A stretch of 64,000 nucleotides of DNA from Citromicrobium sp. JLT1363 (GTDB lineage Bacteria; Pseudomonadota; Alphaproteobacteria; Sphingomonadales; Sphingomonadaceae), in NCBI RefSeq assembly GCF_000186705.1, contig NZ_AEUE01000003.1, forward strand, positions 1-64,000, written 5' to 3'. A program made the position numbers and the translations under genes. The notes under the pieces are model-generated. The model was not told where the DNA came from and searched no databases. It saw only the letters and a list, made by a program, of their open reading frames with translations. Below, one piece after another: positions 1 through 7,353 of the stretch (its first letter is position 1; each line of letters starts with the position of its first letter).

Positions 1-409
1 CCACCACGGCTGCACGCCGCGCGCTGTCCGTCGGGTCGCCGGAAAGCTGCTGCAGCGCGGCCTCGAATTCGACGATGGAGCCGAAGATGTCCGACTGCTC
101 CACCGCGGCTTCGATATTCTGCAGGCCCGCCAGTTCGACATTGGCGCGCTGCAGATCGGCCTGCGTGCGGCGCATTTCCGCCTGCCTGAAGGAATCCGCG
201 TTGCGGCGGACTTCGGCCACGCGCGAGCCGGAGGCCGCGATCTCGCTGCCGCGGCCGGCAATGGCGCCGCCCGAGACTTCCTCGATCCGGACGCTGCGGC
301 GCACGTAGCCGTCGCTGGAGGCATTGGCGATGTTGTTCGCCGTAACCTCGAGCGCGCCGCGCGCCGCGCGAGCACCGCTCGCACCGATGGAGAGAAGATC
401 GGACGCCAT
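1..409 (-). CDS. flgK: Flagellar hook-associated protein 1 FlgK, N-terminal part (runs off the window)
   Basis: FlgK is the first hook-filament junction protein; it polymerises at the distal end of the hook. The 136 visible residues begin MASDLLSIGASGARAARG and carry the rod/hook-family N-terminal signature TANNIANASSDGYVRRSV, followed by helical sequence typical of the FlgK D0/D1 region. The ATG at 409 lies 7 nt past the flgJ stop, so it is the last visible gene of the flgB-to-flgK operon. The C-terminus is outside the window. A generic flagellar basal-body rod protein is the only alternative, but position after flgJ favours FlgK. Confidence 0.88.
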   Translation of the reverse strand, partial: MASDLLSIGASGARAARGALEVTANNIANASSDGYVRRSVRIEEVSGGAIAGRGSEIAASGSRVAEVRRNADSFRQAEMRRTQADLQRANVELAGLQNIEAAVEQSDIFGSIVEFEAALQQLSGDPTDSARRAAVV

Positions 410-415
410 TATACG

Positions 416-745
416 CTAACCCTGAAGAGTGTCGTCTTGCGGGATGAACCGCGCGAGCTGCCGCTCGATCGCATCCGCAAAGCCCAGCTGGCCGGACTTC
501 GCCGCGATGTCCGCAAAGGTCTCATCGCGCATTTCGGTAAAGGTGTCGTCGCTGCCTTCGAACAGATCGTTGCCGCCGAAGTCGGTCGAACGGGCCGAAG
601 CCATCATCTGGCGCAGCAGGATAGCCTCGAACTGCTGCGCGGCCTCGCGCAGTTCCTGGCGTTCCGTGGCGGCAGCCGGGCGATCCCCGCCCAGCGGCGT
701 CGGCTGGCGCAGCAGCGAGTAATCTGTGGGGCTCAGCGCGGTCAT
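416..745 (-). CDS. flgJ: FlgJ-like rod-binding protein without muramidase domain
   Basis: 109 residues matching only the N-terminal rod-binding domain of FlgJ, the rod-cap/scaffold function: AAQQFEAILLRQMMASAR (about 35-52) and the acidic stretch leading to FADIAAKSGQLGFADAIERQ. Enterobacterial FlgJ is about 310 residues with a C-terminal peptidoglycan hydrolase, which is absent here. The hydrolase role is probably taken by the separate transglycosylase at 8666-9574. The ATG at 745 overlaps the flgI stop by 4 nt, so translation is probably coupled. Confidence 0.88.
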   Translation of the reverse strand: MTALSPTDYSLLRQPTPLGGDRPAAATERQELREAAQQFEAILLRQMMASARSTDFGGNDLFEGSDDTFTEMRDETFADIAAKSGQLGFADAIERQLARFIPQDDTLQG

Positions 746-1839
746 ATCACCACCACCTCTGCCGTGAGCGAACCGGCCTGCTTCAGCGCTTCGAGGATGG
801 CGACCAGGTCCGCCGGGCTCGCGCCCAGCATGTTCAGCGCATCGACCACGTCGGCCAGGTTGGCACCCGCCGGAAGCGGGGTCACGTAGCCGCCGCTCTG
901 GCGCGCCTCGATATTGCTGTTCGGCTCCAGCGCAGTGCGTCCGCGAGAGAATGGCTCCGGCTGGACGATCGTGGGGTTCTCGTCGATCCGCACCACCAGG
1001 CTGCCATGGCTGACGGCCGCAGGCGCAAGGCGCACCGCGCTTGAGATCACGATGGTGCCGGTGCGGCTGTTGACGATCACCTTGGCTGCCCGTTCGGCGG
1101 GATCGACGGTGAGCATCTCGATCTCGGCCATGATCGTGGCGCGCGTATCCGCGCCAGGGGGCAGCGCGAGGGCGAGTGTCACCGCATCCTCGATCCGCGC
1201 CATGCCGGGGAAACGATCGTTGATCGCATCGCGCACGCGGCTGATCGTCAGGAAATCCGCGTGGTACATGTTCCAGCGCAGAACCTCGGTGAAATCGAAA
1301 TTGGTGGTGACCGCGCGTTCGACGCTCGCACCGTCGGAGATGCGGCCCACGGTCGGCACGTTGACGGTCAGCTTCGATCCGTCGTTGGCCGAAATGCCCA
1401 GCCCGCCGACGGTCAGGTTGCCCTGCGCCATCGCGTAGATCTCTCCATCCGCGCCGTAGAGCGGCGTAAGGATCAGCGCGCCGCCGCGCAGGCTCTTGGC
1501 CTTCCCGATGGTTGAAACGGTAATGTCGATCCGCTGGCCGGGCTTCGCGAAGGCGGGCAGATCGGCAGTGATCAGCACGGCGGCCGCGTTCTTCAGCGCC
1601 GGATTTACGCCCGGCGGCAGCTGCAGGCCGAGACGGCCCGAAACGCCGCGCATCGCCTGCGTGGCATAGGCGAAGTTGTCGTCGCCTGTGCCGTCGAGCC
1701 CGACCACGATGCCGTAGCCGGTCAGCTGGTTGGAACGGACCGACTGGAACTGGCCGATGTCGCGCACGCGCTCCGCCGAAGCCACGGAGGGCAGGGCGAG
1801 GGCGCAGATCGCCGAGAGGAGAAGAAGGAGGCGGGTCAT
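742..1839 (-). CDS. flgI: Flagellar P-ring protein FlgI
   Basis: 365 residues, normal length for the periplasmic P-ring subunit that forms the bushing of the flagellar rod in the peptidoglycan layer. It has a Sec signal peptide (MTRLLLLLSAICALALPSVASA) and family motifs RVRDIGQFQSVRSNQLTGYGIVVGLDGTGDD just after cleavage, GVSGRLGLQLPPG, and a C-terminal LNMLGASPADLVAILEALK. It depends on the FlgA chaperone, encoded at 7354 on the other strand. It sits between flgH (13-nt gap) and flgJ (4-nt overlap). Confidence 0.96.
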   Translation of the reverse strand: MTRLLLLLSAICALALPSVASAERVRDIGQFQSVRSNQLTGYGIVVGLDGTGDDNFAYATQAMRGVSGRLGLQLPPGVNPALKNAAAVLITADLPAFAKPGQRIDITVSTIGKAKSLRGGALILTPLYGADGEIYAMAQGNLTVGGLGISANDGSKLTVNVPTVGRISDGASVERAVTTNFDFTEVLRWNMYHADFLTISRVRDAINDRFPGMARIEDAVTLALALPPGADTRATIMAEIEMLTVDPAERAAKVIVNSRTGTIVISSAVRLAPAAVSHGSLVVRIDENPTIVQPEPFSRGRTALEPNSNIEARQSGGYVTPLPAGANLADVVDALNMLGASPADLVAILEALKQAGSLTAEVVVI

Positions 1840-1852
1840 TGCAGGCTCCGGA

Positions 1853-2530
1853 TCAGAACGGCGAGACGGCGGCGAAGAAGCGCGAAAGCCAGCCGGGCTT
1901 GCCCGCCTGCTGCACGGCGCCCTTGCCGCTGTAGGAAATGCGCGCGTCGGCCACGCGGATGGAGGAGATGCGGTTGTCCTGGTCGATATCGGCCAGGCGG
2001 ATGATGCCCGATACCTGCACCCATTCCTCTCCCTGGCTGAGATTCAGCACCTTTTCGCCGCGCACCAGCGCGGTGCCGTTCGGGCGGATCTCCGCAATCG
2101 TCACGGTCAGATCGCCCCTCAGCGTGGAAGTCTGCGCGGCAGTGCCCGATCCGTTGAAGGTCGATCCGGCAGAGGCGCTGAGGTCCTCCTGCCCGATGCC
2201 GATGAAGTCCGGCAAGGTCAGCCCGGCGCTGCCGTCGCGGCTGGTCTTGCCGCTGGTCGCCTTGCTGGTGGCCGTCCGTTCGATCAGCACGATCGTCACC
2301 AGATCGCCGACCTGCGAGGCCCGGTTGCCGTTGTAGAGCGGCGCGTAGCCCTGCGCCGCGCTGTAGATGGCACCGTCGGTAGCCGAAGGCGCGGCATAGG
2401 CGGACTGCAGCGGCGGTGGCGGCGGCAGCGTTGCCGCGAAACCTGCGGGGCGCGATTCGCCACCGCACGCGGCCAGCGAAAGGCCGAGCGTCAGCGTGAG
2501 GGGCAGGGCGAGGAGGGTGCGGGTGTTCAT
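1853..2530 (-). CDS. flgH: Flagellar L-ring lipoprotein FlgH
   Basis: FlgH forms the L-ring in the outer membrane. The protein has a lipoprotein signal with lipobox LSLAAC followed by GG, then the family core: YAPLYNGNRASQVGDLVTIVLIE, a Ser/Gly-rich middle and the C-terminal NRISSIRVADARISYSGKGAV. I chose the ATG at 2530 because it places a clean signal sequence (MNTRTLLALPLTLTLG) at the N-terminus. A GTG at 2545 would add five residues and overlap the flgG stop by 4 nt, so it is a real alternative. Length of about 225 residues is normal. Confidence 0.94.
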   Translation of the reverse strand: MNTRTLLALPLTLTLGLSLAACGGESRPAGFAATLPPPPPLQSAYAAPSATDGAIYSAAQGYAPLYNGNRASQVGDLVTIVLIERTATSKATSGKTSRDGSAGLTLPDFIGIGQEDLSASAGSTFNGSGTAAQTSTLRGDLTVTIAEIRPNGTALVRGEKVLNLSQGEEWVQVSGIIRLADIDQDNRISSIRVADARISYSGKGAVQQAGKPGWLSRFFAAVSPF

Positions 2531-2541
2531 GAAATCCAGTC

Positions 2542-3330
2542 TCACAGCGTCTGGTTGGCGTTGCGCAGCATCTCGTCGACGGCGGACACCATCTTGGAGC
2601 TGATCTCGTAGGCGCGCTGCGCCTCGATCATGGCGACCAGCTCCTCCACGATGTTGACGTTCGATCCTTCGAGCATGCCCTGGCGCACGTTGCCGCGGCC
2701 GCCTTCGCCCGCCACGCCCAGTTCGGCGGCGCCGCTGGCGGCGGTTTCGGCAAGGAAGTTGTCGCCGATGGCCTGCAGGCCCGCCGGGTTGGTGAAGCGC
2801 GCGATCTGGATCTGGCCCAGTTCGGTCGGCTCGGCCTCGCCATTAACGGTCGCGGTAACAGTACCGTCGGGCGCAATGGAAATCGCGGTCGCGCCCTCGG
2901 GCACAGTGATTTCGGGCTGCACGGCGAAGCCCTGCTGGGTGACGAGCTGGCCTTCGGCGGAGCGGGTGAAATTGCCCGCTCGGGTATAGCCGGTGCGGCC
3001 ACCCGGCATGGCGATCTGGAAGAAACCGTCACCGTCGAGCGCCAGATCGAAGGCATTGCCGGTGGTGTCGAGCGTGCCCTGCGTCATGATCTGACTGGTC
3101 GACTGGACGGCAACGCCGGTGCCCAGGTTCAGCCCTTCGGCATAGGCCGTCTCGCCCGAGGATCGCTGCCCGGCAACACGCGCGTCCTGATAGGCGAGCG
3201 TGGCGAAATTGGCGCGGTCGCGCTTGAACCCGGTGGTGCCGACGTTCGCCAGGTTATTGGCGATAACACGCATGCGCGCGTCCTGCGCTTCGAGCCCCGT
3301 GCGGGCGACCTGGAGTGCTGATGTGGGCAT
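2542..3330 (-). CDS. flgG: Flagellar distal rod protein FlgG
   Basis: 262 residues, the expected FlgG length. The N-terminus has MPTSALQVARTGLEAQDARM and the rod signature VIANNLANVGTTGFKRDRANF. The middle has LALDGDGFFQIAMPGG, and the C-terminus EGSNVNIVEELVAMIEAQRAYE followed by SSKMVSAVDEMLRNANQ, which is diagnostic for FlgG. It forms the distal rod that passes through the P and L rings encoded by the next two genes. The N-terminus is unusual: FlgG normally starts near MxxxLxxAxTGM, while here residues 1-8 are MPTSALQV. Confidence 0.95.
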   Translation of the reverse strand: MPTSALQVARTGLEAQDARMRVIANNLANVGTTGFKRDRANFATLAYQDARVAGQRSSGETAYAEGLNLGTGVAVQSTSQIMTQGTLDTTGNAFDLALDGDGFFQIAMPGGRTGYTRAGNFTRSAEGQLVTQQGFAVQPEITVPEGATAISIAPDGTVTATVNGEAEPTELGQIQIARFTNPAGLQAIGDNFLAETAASGAAELGVAGEGGRGNVRQGMLEGSNVNIVEELVAMIEAQRAYEISSKMVSAVDEMLRNANQTL

Positions 3331-3348
3331 GGTCTGTCGTCCTTGAGT

Positions 3349-4089
3349 TTAGCTGAGGCGCATGAGTTGCGCGCCGCTCTCGTCGAGCTGGCGGGCGGTC
3401 GACACGAGCTTGGAGCGCATGGCGAAAAGGCGTTGCTCCTCGATCATGGCGACCAGAACCTCGGTCGGCTTGACGTTGGATTGTTCGAGTGCGCCGGTAT
3501 GCACGCGGCCCTCGGCGTCGGTCGGCAGGATGCCGCCGCCCTCCACCCGGAACAGCCCGTCCAGCCCTTTGGCAATCGGCGAGCCTTCCCAGCTCGCCAG
3601 CTTGATCCGCCCGACTTCGGCCGGCGGGGCTTCGGGCGCATCGGGGTCGGTCCGGGTCACCGTGCCGTCTTCCGAAATGGAGATGCGGCCACCCGGTGGG
3701 ACCGTGATCGGTCCCGTGTCCCCCAACACCGGGTGGCCTTCCCCCGTGACGAGCAGTCCTGTCGCCGAAAGCGAAAGGTCGCCGCGCCGCGTGTACGCCT
3801 CTGTTCCGTCCTGCGCCTGCACCGCCATGAGCGAATCGGTCGCCATGGCAATGTCCAGATCGCGGCCCGTTTCGATGATCTCGCCGCCGGACATGTCTGC
3901 GCCGGTGACGCGCGCGGTCTGCATCGCGCGCGCTTCGTTCGGGTGGCCTTCGATGGTCTTCGCGCGCTGCTCGATCAGCTCGGCCCGGAAGCCCAGCGTG
4001 TTCGTGTTCGCCATGTTGCTGGCAATCGCGCGCTGGCGATCCATCGAGGCCTGCATCCCCGAAAGCGCAGTATAGATCAGGCGGTCCAT
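3349..4089 (-). CDS. flgF: Flagellar proximal rod protein FlgF
   Basis: 246 residues, normal for FlgF. It starts MDRLIYTALSGMQASMDRQ, has the rod motif IASNMANTNTLGFRAELIEQ, and ends with the family helix EQSNVKPTEVLVAMIEEQRLF. FlgF forms a short segment of the proximal rod between FlgB/FlgC and FlgG. Its place between flgE and flgG matches the standard order flgBCDEFGHIJ. The gap to the flgE stop upstream is 4 nt. Confidence 0.93.
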   Translation of the reverse strand: MDRLIYTALSGMQASMDRQRAIASNMANTNTLGFRAELIEQRAKTIEGHPNEARAMQTARVTGADMSGGEIIETGRDLDIAMATDSLMAVQAQDGTEAYTRRGDLSLSATGLLVTGEGHPVLGDTGPITVPPGGRISISEDGTVTRTDPDAPEAPPAEVGRIKLASWEGSPIAKGLDGLFRVEGGGILPTDAEGRVHTGALEQSNVKPTEVLVAMIEEQRLFAMRSKLVSTARQLDESGAQLMRLS

Positions 4090-4093
4090 CTAC

Positions 4094-4903
4094 TTAGGTC
4101 CGCAGGTTGATGACGGTCTGCGAAATCTGCGTCGCGGTGTCGATTGCCTTGGCGTTGGCCTGGAAGTTCCGCTGCGCGGTGATCAGGCCGACAAGTTCCT
4201 CGGCGATATCGACGTTCGAACGCTCGAGCGTACCCGAAAGCAGCGCGCCGAACTGGCCATTGCCCGGTTCGCCATAGCTTGCCGCGCCCGAGAAGCCCGT
4301 CGCCTGCCAGTTGGCCGACCCGACCGGCTTCAGGCCATTGGGCGCCATGAAGGATGCCAGCGCGACCATCCCGACCGGCTCGACCGAGCCATCGGCATAG
4401 GATGCACGAACCACCCCGTCCTTGCCCACCGCTATTCCGGCGTACTCCGCGCCGGCGGCGTTCTGCGCCGGAACCTGCAGGTTCTGAAGCGAGGTGCCCG
4501 TAGGTGCGCCGGCGGCGTCGACCGGGAAGACCTGCAGGCTATTGCCATTGCTGTCGACGATGCCGCCGCGCTCGTTGATCGAGAACGAACCCGCGCGGGT
4601 ATACAGCGTCTCGCCGTTCTCGCCCGACAGGGTGAAGAACCCGTCGCCCGTGACTGCAAGGTCGAGCGCCGCGCCGGTCTGCTCCAGCGGGCCGAGCGAG
4701 AAGTTCTGGGAAATCGCTTCGACCGAGGCGCCGATGCCCTGGATCGTGCGCGGGTTGGCGTTGGCCGATCCCGCAACGATTTCGGAAAATTCGGTCCGCC
4801 CGCGCTTGAACCCGTAGGTTTCGGAATTGGCGATGTTGTGCGCAATCGTGCCGAGCGAAGACTGCGCGTTCTTCAGGCCGTTGAGCGAAGTGTAGAAGGA
4901 CAT
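4094..4903 (-). CDS. flgE: Flagellar hook protein FlgE, unusually short
   Basis: Starts MSFYTSLNGLKNAQSSLGTI with IAHNIANSETYGFKRGRTEF, VAGSANANPRTIQGIGASVE and FSLGPLEQTGAALDLAVTGDGFF, all FlgE signatures. It ends with the matching D0/D1 return helix (SNVDIAEELVGLITAQRNFQ, then DTATQISQTVINLRT). At 269 residues it is much shorter than typical FlgE (about 400 or more) and close to FlgG in size, so the surface domains D2/D3 appear reduced or missing. The frame is continuous without a stop, so this is not an obvious frameshift. Position between flgD and flgF supports FlgE. Confidence 0.88.
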   Translation of the reverse strand: MSFYTSLNGLKNAQSSLGTIAHNIANSETYGFKRGRTEFSEIVAGSANANPRTIQGIGASVEAISQNFSLGPLEQTGAALDLAVTGDGFFTLSGENGETLYTRAGSFSINERGGIVDSNGNSLQVFPVDAAGAPTGTSLQNLQVPAQNAAGAEYAGIAVGKDGVVRASYADGSVEPVGMVALASFMAPNGLKPVGSANWQATGFSGAASYGEPGNGQFGALLSGTLERSNVDIAEELVGLITAQRNFQANAKAIDTATQISQTVINLRT

Positions 4904-4919
4904 TGTTGCGACTCCCGGT

Positions 4920-5225
4920 TTAAATGTCGTTGGCGGCCGGGCTGGCGCCCTGGGCCTGAGCTGCGATGAGGGCGTCGAGCTTCTCGACGATCTTGCCCAG
5001 CGTCTCGTTGGTTTCGGTGGTGCCGGCGAGCGAGGAGAACTGCGCCATCTGCGCCAGCATTTCCTTGTTATCGACCGGTTCGAACGGGTCCTGCTGCGAC
5101 ACCTGGACGGTCAGCAGACGCAGGAAATCGGCCTGGCCCAGCTGGTCCATGGTGCGCCCCTGGACCTGCGGCGTTTTCGCCGGGGCGGACGCTGCGCTCG
5201 CATAGGGATTGGTGCTGTTGATCAT
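4920..5225 (-). CDS. flgD: Flagellar hook-capping scaffold FlgD, N-terminal region only
   Basis: 101 residues with the conserved FlgD N-terminal motif: LGQADFLRLLTVQVSQQDPFEPVDNKEMLAQMAQFSSL (about 28-65), followed by a short helix and a low-complexity tail (AQAQGASPAANDI). FlgD caps the growing hook. Typical FlgD is about 220 residues, with Ig-like/Tudor domains after this region; these are absent. The reduced cap next to a reduced FlgE suggests the pair shrank together. The ATG overlaps the flgC stop region by 4 nt. Confidence 0.88.
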   Translation of the reverse strand: MINSTNPYASAASAPAKTPQVQGRTMDQLGQADFLRLLTVQVSQQDPFEPVDNKEMLAQMAQFSSLAGTTETNETLGKIVEKLDALIAAQAQGASPAANDI

Positions 5226-5632
5226 TTCATCCTCATCGTTTCGAGCATCAGCTGCTTGGCGGTGGACATGGCTTCGACCATGTTCGAATACTGACGAGAG
5301 GCTTCGAGCATCTCGATCATCTCGGCGTTTTCATCGACCGGCGATTCCCACACATCGCCATTCTCGTCGGCGAGCGGATGGCCGGGCTCGTGGCGGCGGG
5401 TCGGGGCGACATCGGCACGCACCACGCCATCGACGCGGACCGAGCTCATGCCGCTCTGCCTGTCGAGTTCTTCGGAAAACACCGTGCGCATCGGGCGATA
5501 GGCTTCGTCCGCGCTGCCTGCGACGCTGCCTGCGTTGGCAAGGTTGGACGCCGCGGTGTTCATGCGGACCATCTGCGCGGACATTGCGCGATAGCCCATT
5601 TCGAACATGGTCATGGGACCGCTCATGCTCAT
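5222..5632 (-). CDS. flgC: Flagellar proximal rod protein FlgC
   Basis: 136 residues, normal for FlgC. It contains RMNTAASNLANAGSVAGSADEAYR, the rod motif variant found in FlgC, then the acidic AENAEMIEMLEASRQYSNMVEAM-type C-terminal helix (residues about 105-136). It builds the proximal rod with FlgB and FlgF. ATGA overlaps link it to both flgB upstream and flgD downstream, so the block is translated as a coupled unit. Confidence 0.94.
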   Translation of the reverse strand: MSMSGPMTMFEMGYRAMSAQMVRMNTAASNLANAGSVAGSADEAYRPMRTVFSEELDRQSGMSSVRVDGVVRADVAPTRRHEPGHPLADENGDVWESPVDENAEMIEMLEASRQYSNMVEAMSTAKQLMLETMRMK

Positions 5633-5976
5633 TCGCCCCTGATCGCGCGGGTGAGCGTTTCGACGCGCCCGCGAAGGAAGCCGAGGGTGGCGGTGTAGGC
5701 GACGGCGTTTTCCGCGAAGGCGGCCTGCTCCATCCCCATCTCCACGGTATTGCCGTCGAGGCTGGCCATGGTCGGGATGCGGTACACCGTGGCGCGGGCG
5801 GCTGCGCTTTCGGTATCGTTGCCCGCCAGGCGTGCCTGCAGCGCGGCACCGAAATCGATGTCGCGCGCCTTGTAGCCGGGCGTGCCTGCGTTCGCGATGT
5901 TGGAGCCGAGCACGCTCATCCGCTGCGCGCGGACCTCCAGCGCTGCTCCGTGAATGCCGAAAAGGCCTTCGCTCAT
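5629..5976 (-). CDS. flgB: Flagellar proximal rod protein FlgB
   Basis: 115 residues starting MSEGLFGIHGAALEVRAQRM, with SNIANAGTPGYKARDIDF, the canonical FlgB motif, and a C-terminal helix AFAENAVAYTATLGFLRGRV. It is the first gene of the minus-strand operon. The frame stays open far upstream, but the sigma-54 promoter at 6028-6043 predicts transcription starting near 6017, so only ATGs at 5985 or 5976 are usable. I chose 5976, which leaves GGCGGAG as a ribosome site at good spacing. Confidence 0.92.
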   Translation of the reverse strand: MSEGLFGIHGAALEVRAQRMSVLGSNIANAGTPGYKARDIDFGAALQARLAGNDTESAAARATVYRIPTMASLDGNTVEMGMEQAAFAENAVAYTATLGFLRGRVETLTRAIRGE

Positions 5977-6027
5977 CTCAATCATCTCCGCCTGAAAAGG
6001 GTGGGCGTTCGTGTACGTCGGTATGTA

Positions 6028-6043
6028 AGCAAGGGGCGTGCCA
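6028..6043 (-). promoter_or_regulatory. Sigma-54 (-24/-12) promoter of the flgB operon
   Basis: Read on the minus strand the bases are TGGCACG-CCCC-TTGCT, an exact match to the RpoN consensus TGGCACG-N4-TTGCW. The GC of the -12 element falls at 6030-6029, so transcription should start near 6017, about 41 nt before the flgB ATG. This implies an AAA+ enhancer-binding activator of the FleQ/FlbD type. Confidence 0.85.
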
Positions 6044-6087
6044 AGTCGGTCGAGGGGCGCGGATAAGCGGGCTTTGCCGGTCTGCGC

Positions 6088-6101
6088 GGCAAGCGCTTGC
6101 C
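6088..6101. promoter_or_regulatory. 14-bp perfect palindrome, candidate activator site between flgB and motA
   Basis: GGCAAGCGCTTGCC is a perfect inverted repeat 45-60 bp upstream of the sigma-54 promoter of flgB. That is a plausible distance for an enhancer-type site. A second 10-bp palindrome, GCAAATTTGC, lies at 6110-6119. Both lie before the chosen motA-like start. The function is inferred from position only. Confidence 0.4.
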
Positions 6102-6162
6102 GGTCGGCGGCAAATTTGCGGCAACCCTGAAAACCGGCCATGCGCGTGCCGTTCTTGGGTGC

Positions 6163-6867
6163 GTGGAGAACATCGCGACCTTCCTCGACCACTGGCTGGA
6201 CCCCGTTGCGCTGGGCATCGTGCTTGGCGGGACATTGCTGGCCACGCTGCTGCGCTGCGGCTTCGCCGAAGCGCGGGTGGCGATGGGCAAGCTGGGCGAG
6301 CTGCTGCGCCCTGCCTTCGATCCCGCGCGCGCCAAGGCCGAGCTTGCGCGCCAGCTGCGCGATATTGCGAGCCAGGGTTTTCTCCGCGCGGAGCCGGTGC
6401 ATTTCGGCGATGCCGAGTTCGACTGCCTGTCCGATGTGCTCGTCAGCCGCCGGTCGCTCGACACGCTTCATGCGGAGCACGAGAGCCACAAGCGCCAGCG
6501 CACCGAAGCCGCGCGCACGGCGATGCACGTGCTCGGCCAGGCGGCCGAACTCGCACCCGTGCTGGGTCTCGCCGGAACGCTCGTTGCGCTTGGAACAATG
6601 CCGGATGATCCCGGTGAGGTCAGCATGACGGGTGCGATTGCGATGGCGGTCGTCACCACGCTCTACGGGCTGGCGGCCGCGAATTTCCTGTTCGGTCCGC
6701 TCGCCGCCGCCATTCTGCGCCGTTCGAACCGCGAAGAGCGGGATCGGCAGGCGGTGCTCGACTGGCTCGAAAACGGCGTGCGTCACGCGATGCCGCAAGA
6801 GCGGCCTGGCCCGCAGGTCGTGGAGGGTGGGCATGCCGACGGCTCCGCCCACCGGAAAGCGTCGTGA
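6163..6867 (+). CDS. MotA/TolQ/ExbB-family stator-like membrane protein
   Basis: About 234 residues from a GTG at 6163 (VENIATFLDHWLDPVALG). Hydrophobic segments occur near the N-terminus (VALGIVLGGTLLATLLR) and in the C-terminal half (APVLGLAGTLVALG and IAMAVVTTLYGLAAANFLFG), with a cytoplasmic loop of about 115 residues between, as in MotA. The prolines after the third and fourth membrane-segment starts fit the MotA channel prolines. It would form a proton or sodium channel with the next gene, which overlaps it by 4 nt. A TTG at 6097 is an alternative start, but that region carries the palindromes. Called motA by context; an ExbB/TolQ role is not excluded. Confidence 0.75.
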   Translation: MENIATFLDHWLDPVALGIVLGGTLLATLLRCGFAEARVAMGKLGELLRPAFDPARAKAELARQLRDIASQGFLRAEPVHFGDAEFDCLSDVLVSRRSLDTLHAEHESHKRQRTEAARTAMHVLGQAAELAPVLGLAGTLVALGTMPDDPGEVSMTGAIAMAVVTTLYGLAAANFLFGPLAAAILRRSNREERDRQAVLDWLENGVRHAMPQERPGPQVVEGGHADGSAHRKAS

Positions 6868-7298
6868 CACTTCGCGGGCCGGCGGGCTGGCAGACGGCGA
6901 TGGCCGATCTGACGCTCATCCTCTTCCTGGTGGTCGCTGCCGCCTATCGCGAGGACGCGCCGGAGCGGGCCGATCCCGCTGACAGCGAGGCGCAGGCCGC
7001 CGACATATCGCTTGGGCAGCCCATGGCGGTGTTCAGGCCCGGTGGTGACGCCGATCTGGCACGGTGGCTGGCCGCCCAGCACATGGGGCCGGGCGAGGTG
7101 GCAACGGTGATCGTGCGCCATCGGCCCGGCGCGGCCACGCCGGCGGTGGAAGAAGCCGCCAGCCTCGTCGCCCGGATCGAGCGCGCGGGCGAAGCAGCGC
7201 GCCTGATGGTGGAGCCTTCGGCCTTTCCCGAAACGCTGGTGGTGATCGCGCACGACGCGCGCAGGCAGGATGGCACGGAAATTGCAGATACGCGGTAG
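6864..7298 (+). CDS. MotB/ExbD-like single-pass stator partner lacking the peptidoglycan-binding domain
   Basis: 144 residues from a GTG that overlaps the upstream stop (GTGA). The N-terminus has GWQTAMADLTLILFLVVAAA, one membrane segment with an Asp (residue 15) placed like the proton-binding Asp32 of MotB (ADF/ADL motif). The remaining 110 residues look soluble and periplasmic (IVRHRPGAATPAVEEAASLV, then ARIERAGEAARLMVEPSAFP). No OmpA-like peptidoglycan-binding motif is visible, unlike true MotB (about 250-300 residues). It pairs with the MotA-like gene. Whether it drives the flagellum or another process is open. Confidence 0.6.
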   Translation: MTLRGPAGWQTAMADLTLILFLVVAAAYREDAPERADPADSEAQAADISLGQPMAVFRPGGDADLARWLAAQHMGPGEVATVIVRHRPGAATPAVEEAASLVARIERAGEAARLMVEPSAFPETLVVIAHDARRQDGTEIADTR

Positions 7299-7353
7299 GA
7301 AGACAAAGGCGGGCAGTGCGCCTGCCGCCATGCAATTCGGAGCATCCGCGACC

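Noticed and set aside
4094-4903. flgE broken by frameshift
   Set aside because: The frame is continuous, with both N- and C-terminal polymerisation helices, so it is a true short form.
6088-6101. GGCAAGCGCTTGCC read as a third sigma-54 promoter
   Set aside because: The spacing is one base short and the -24 element differs (CGGCAA rather than TGGCAC); the perfect palindrome is a better reading.
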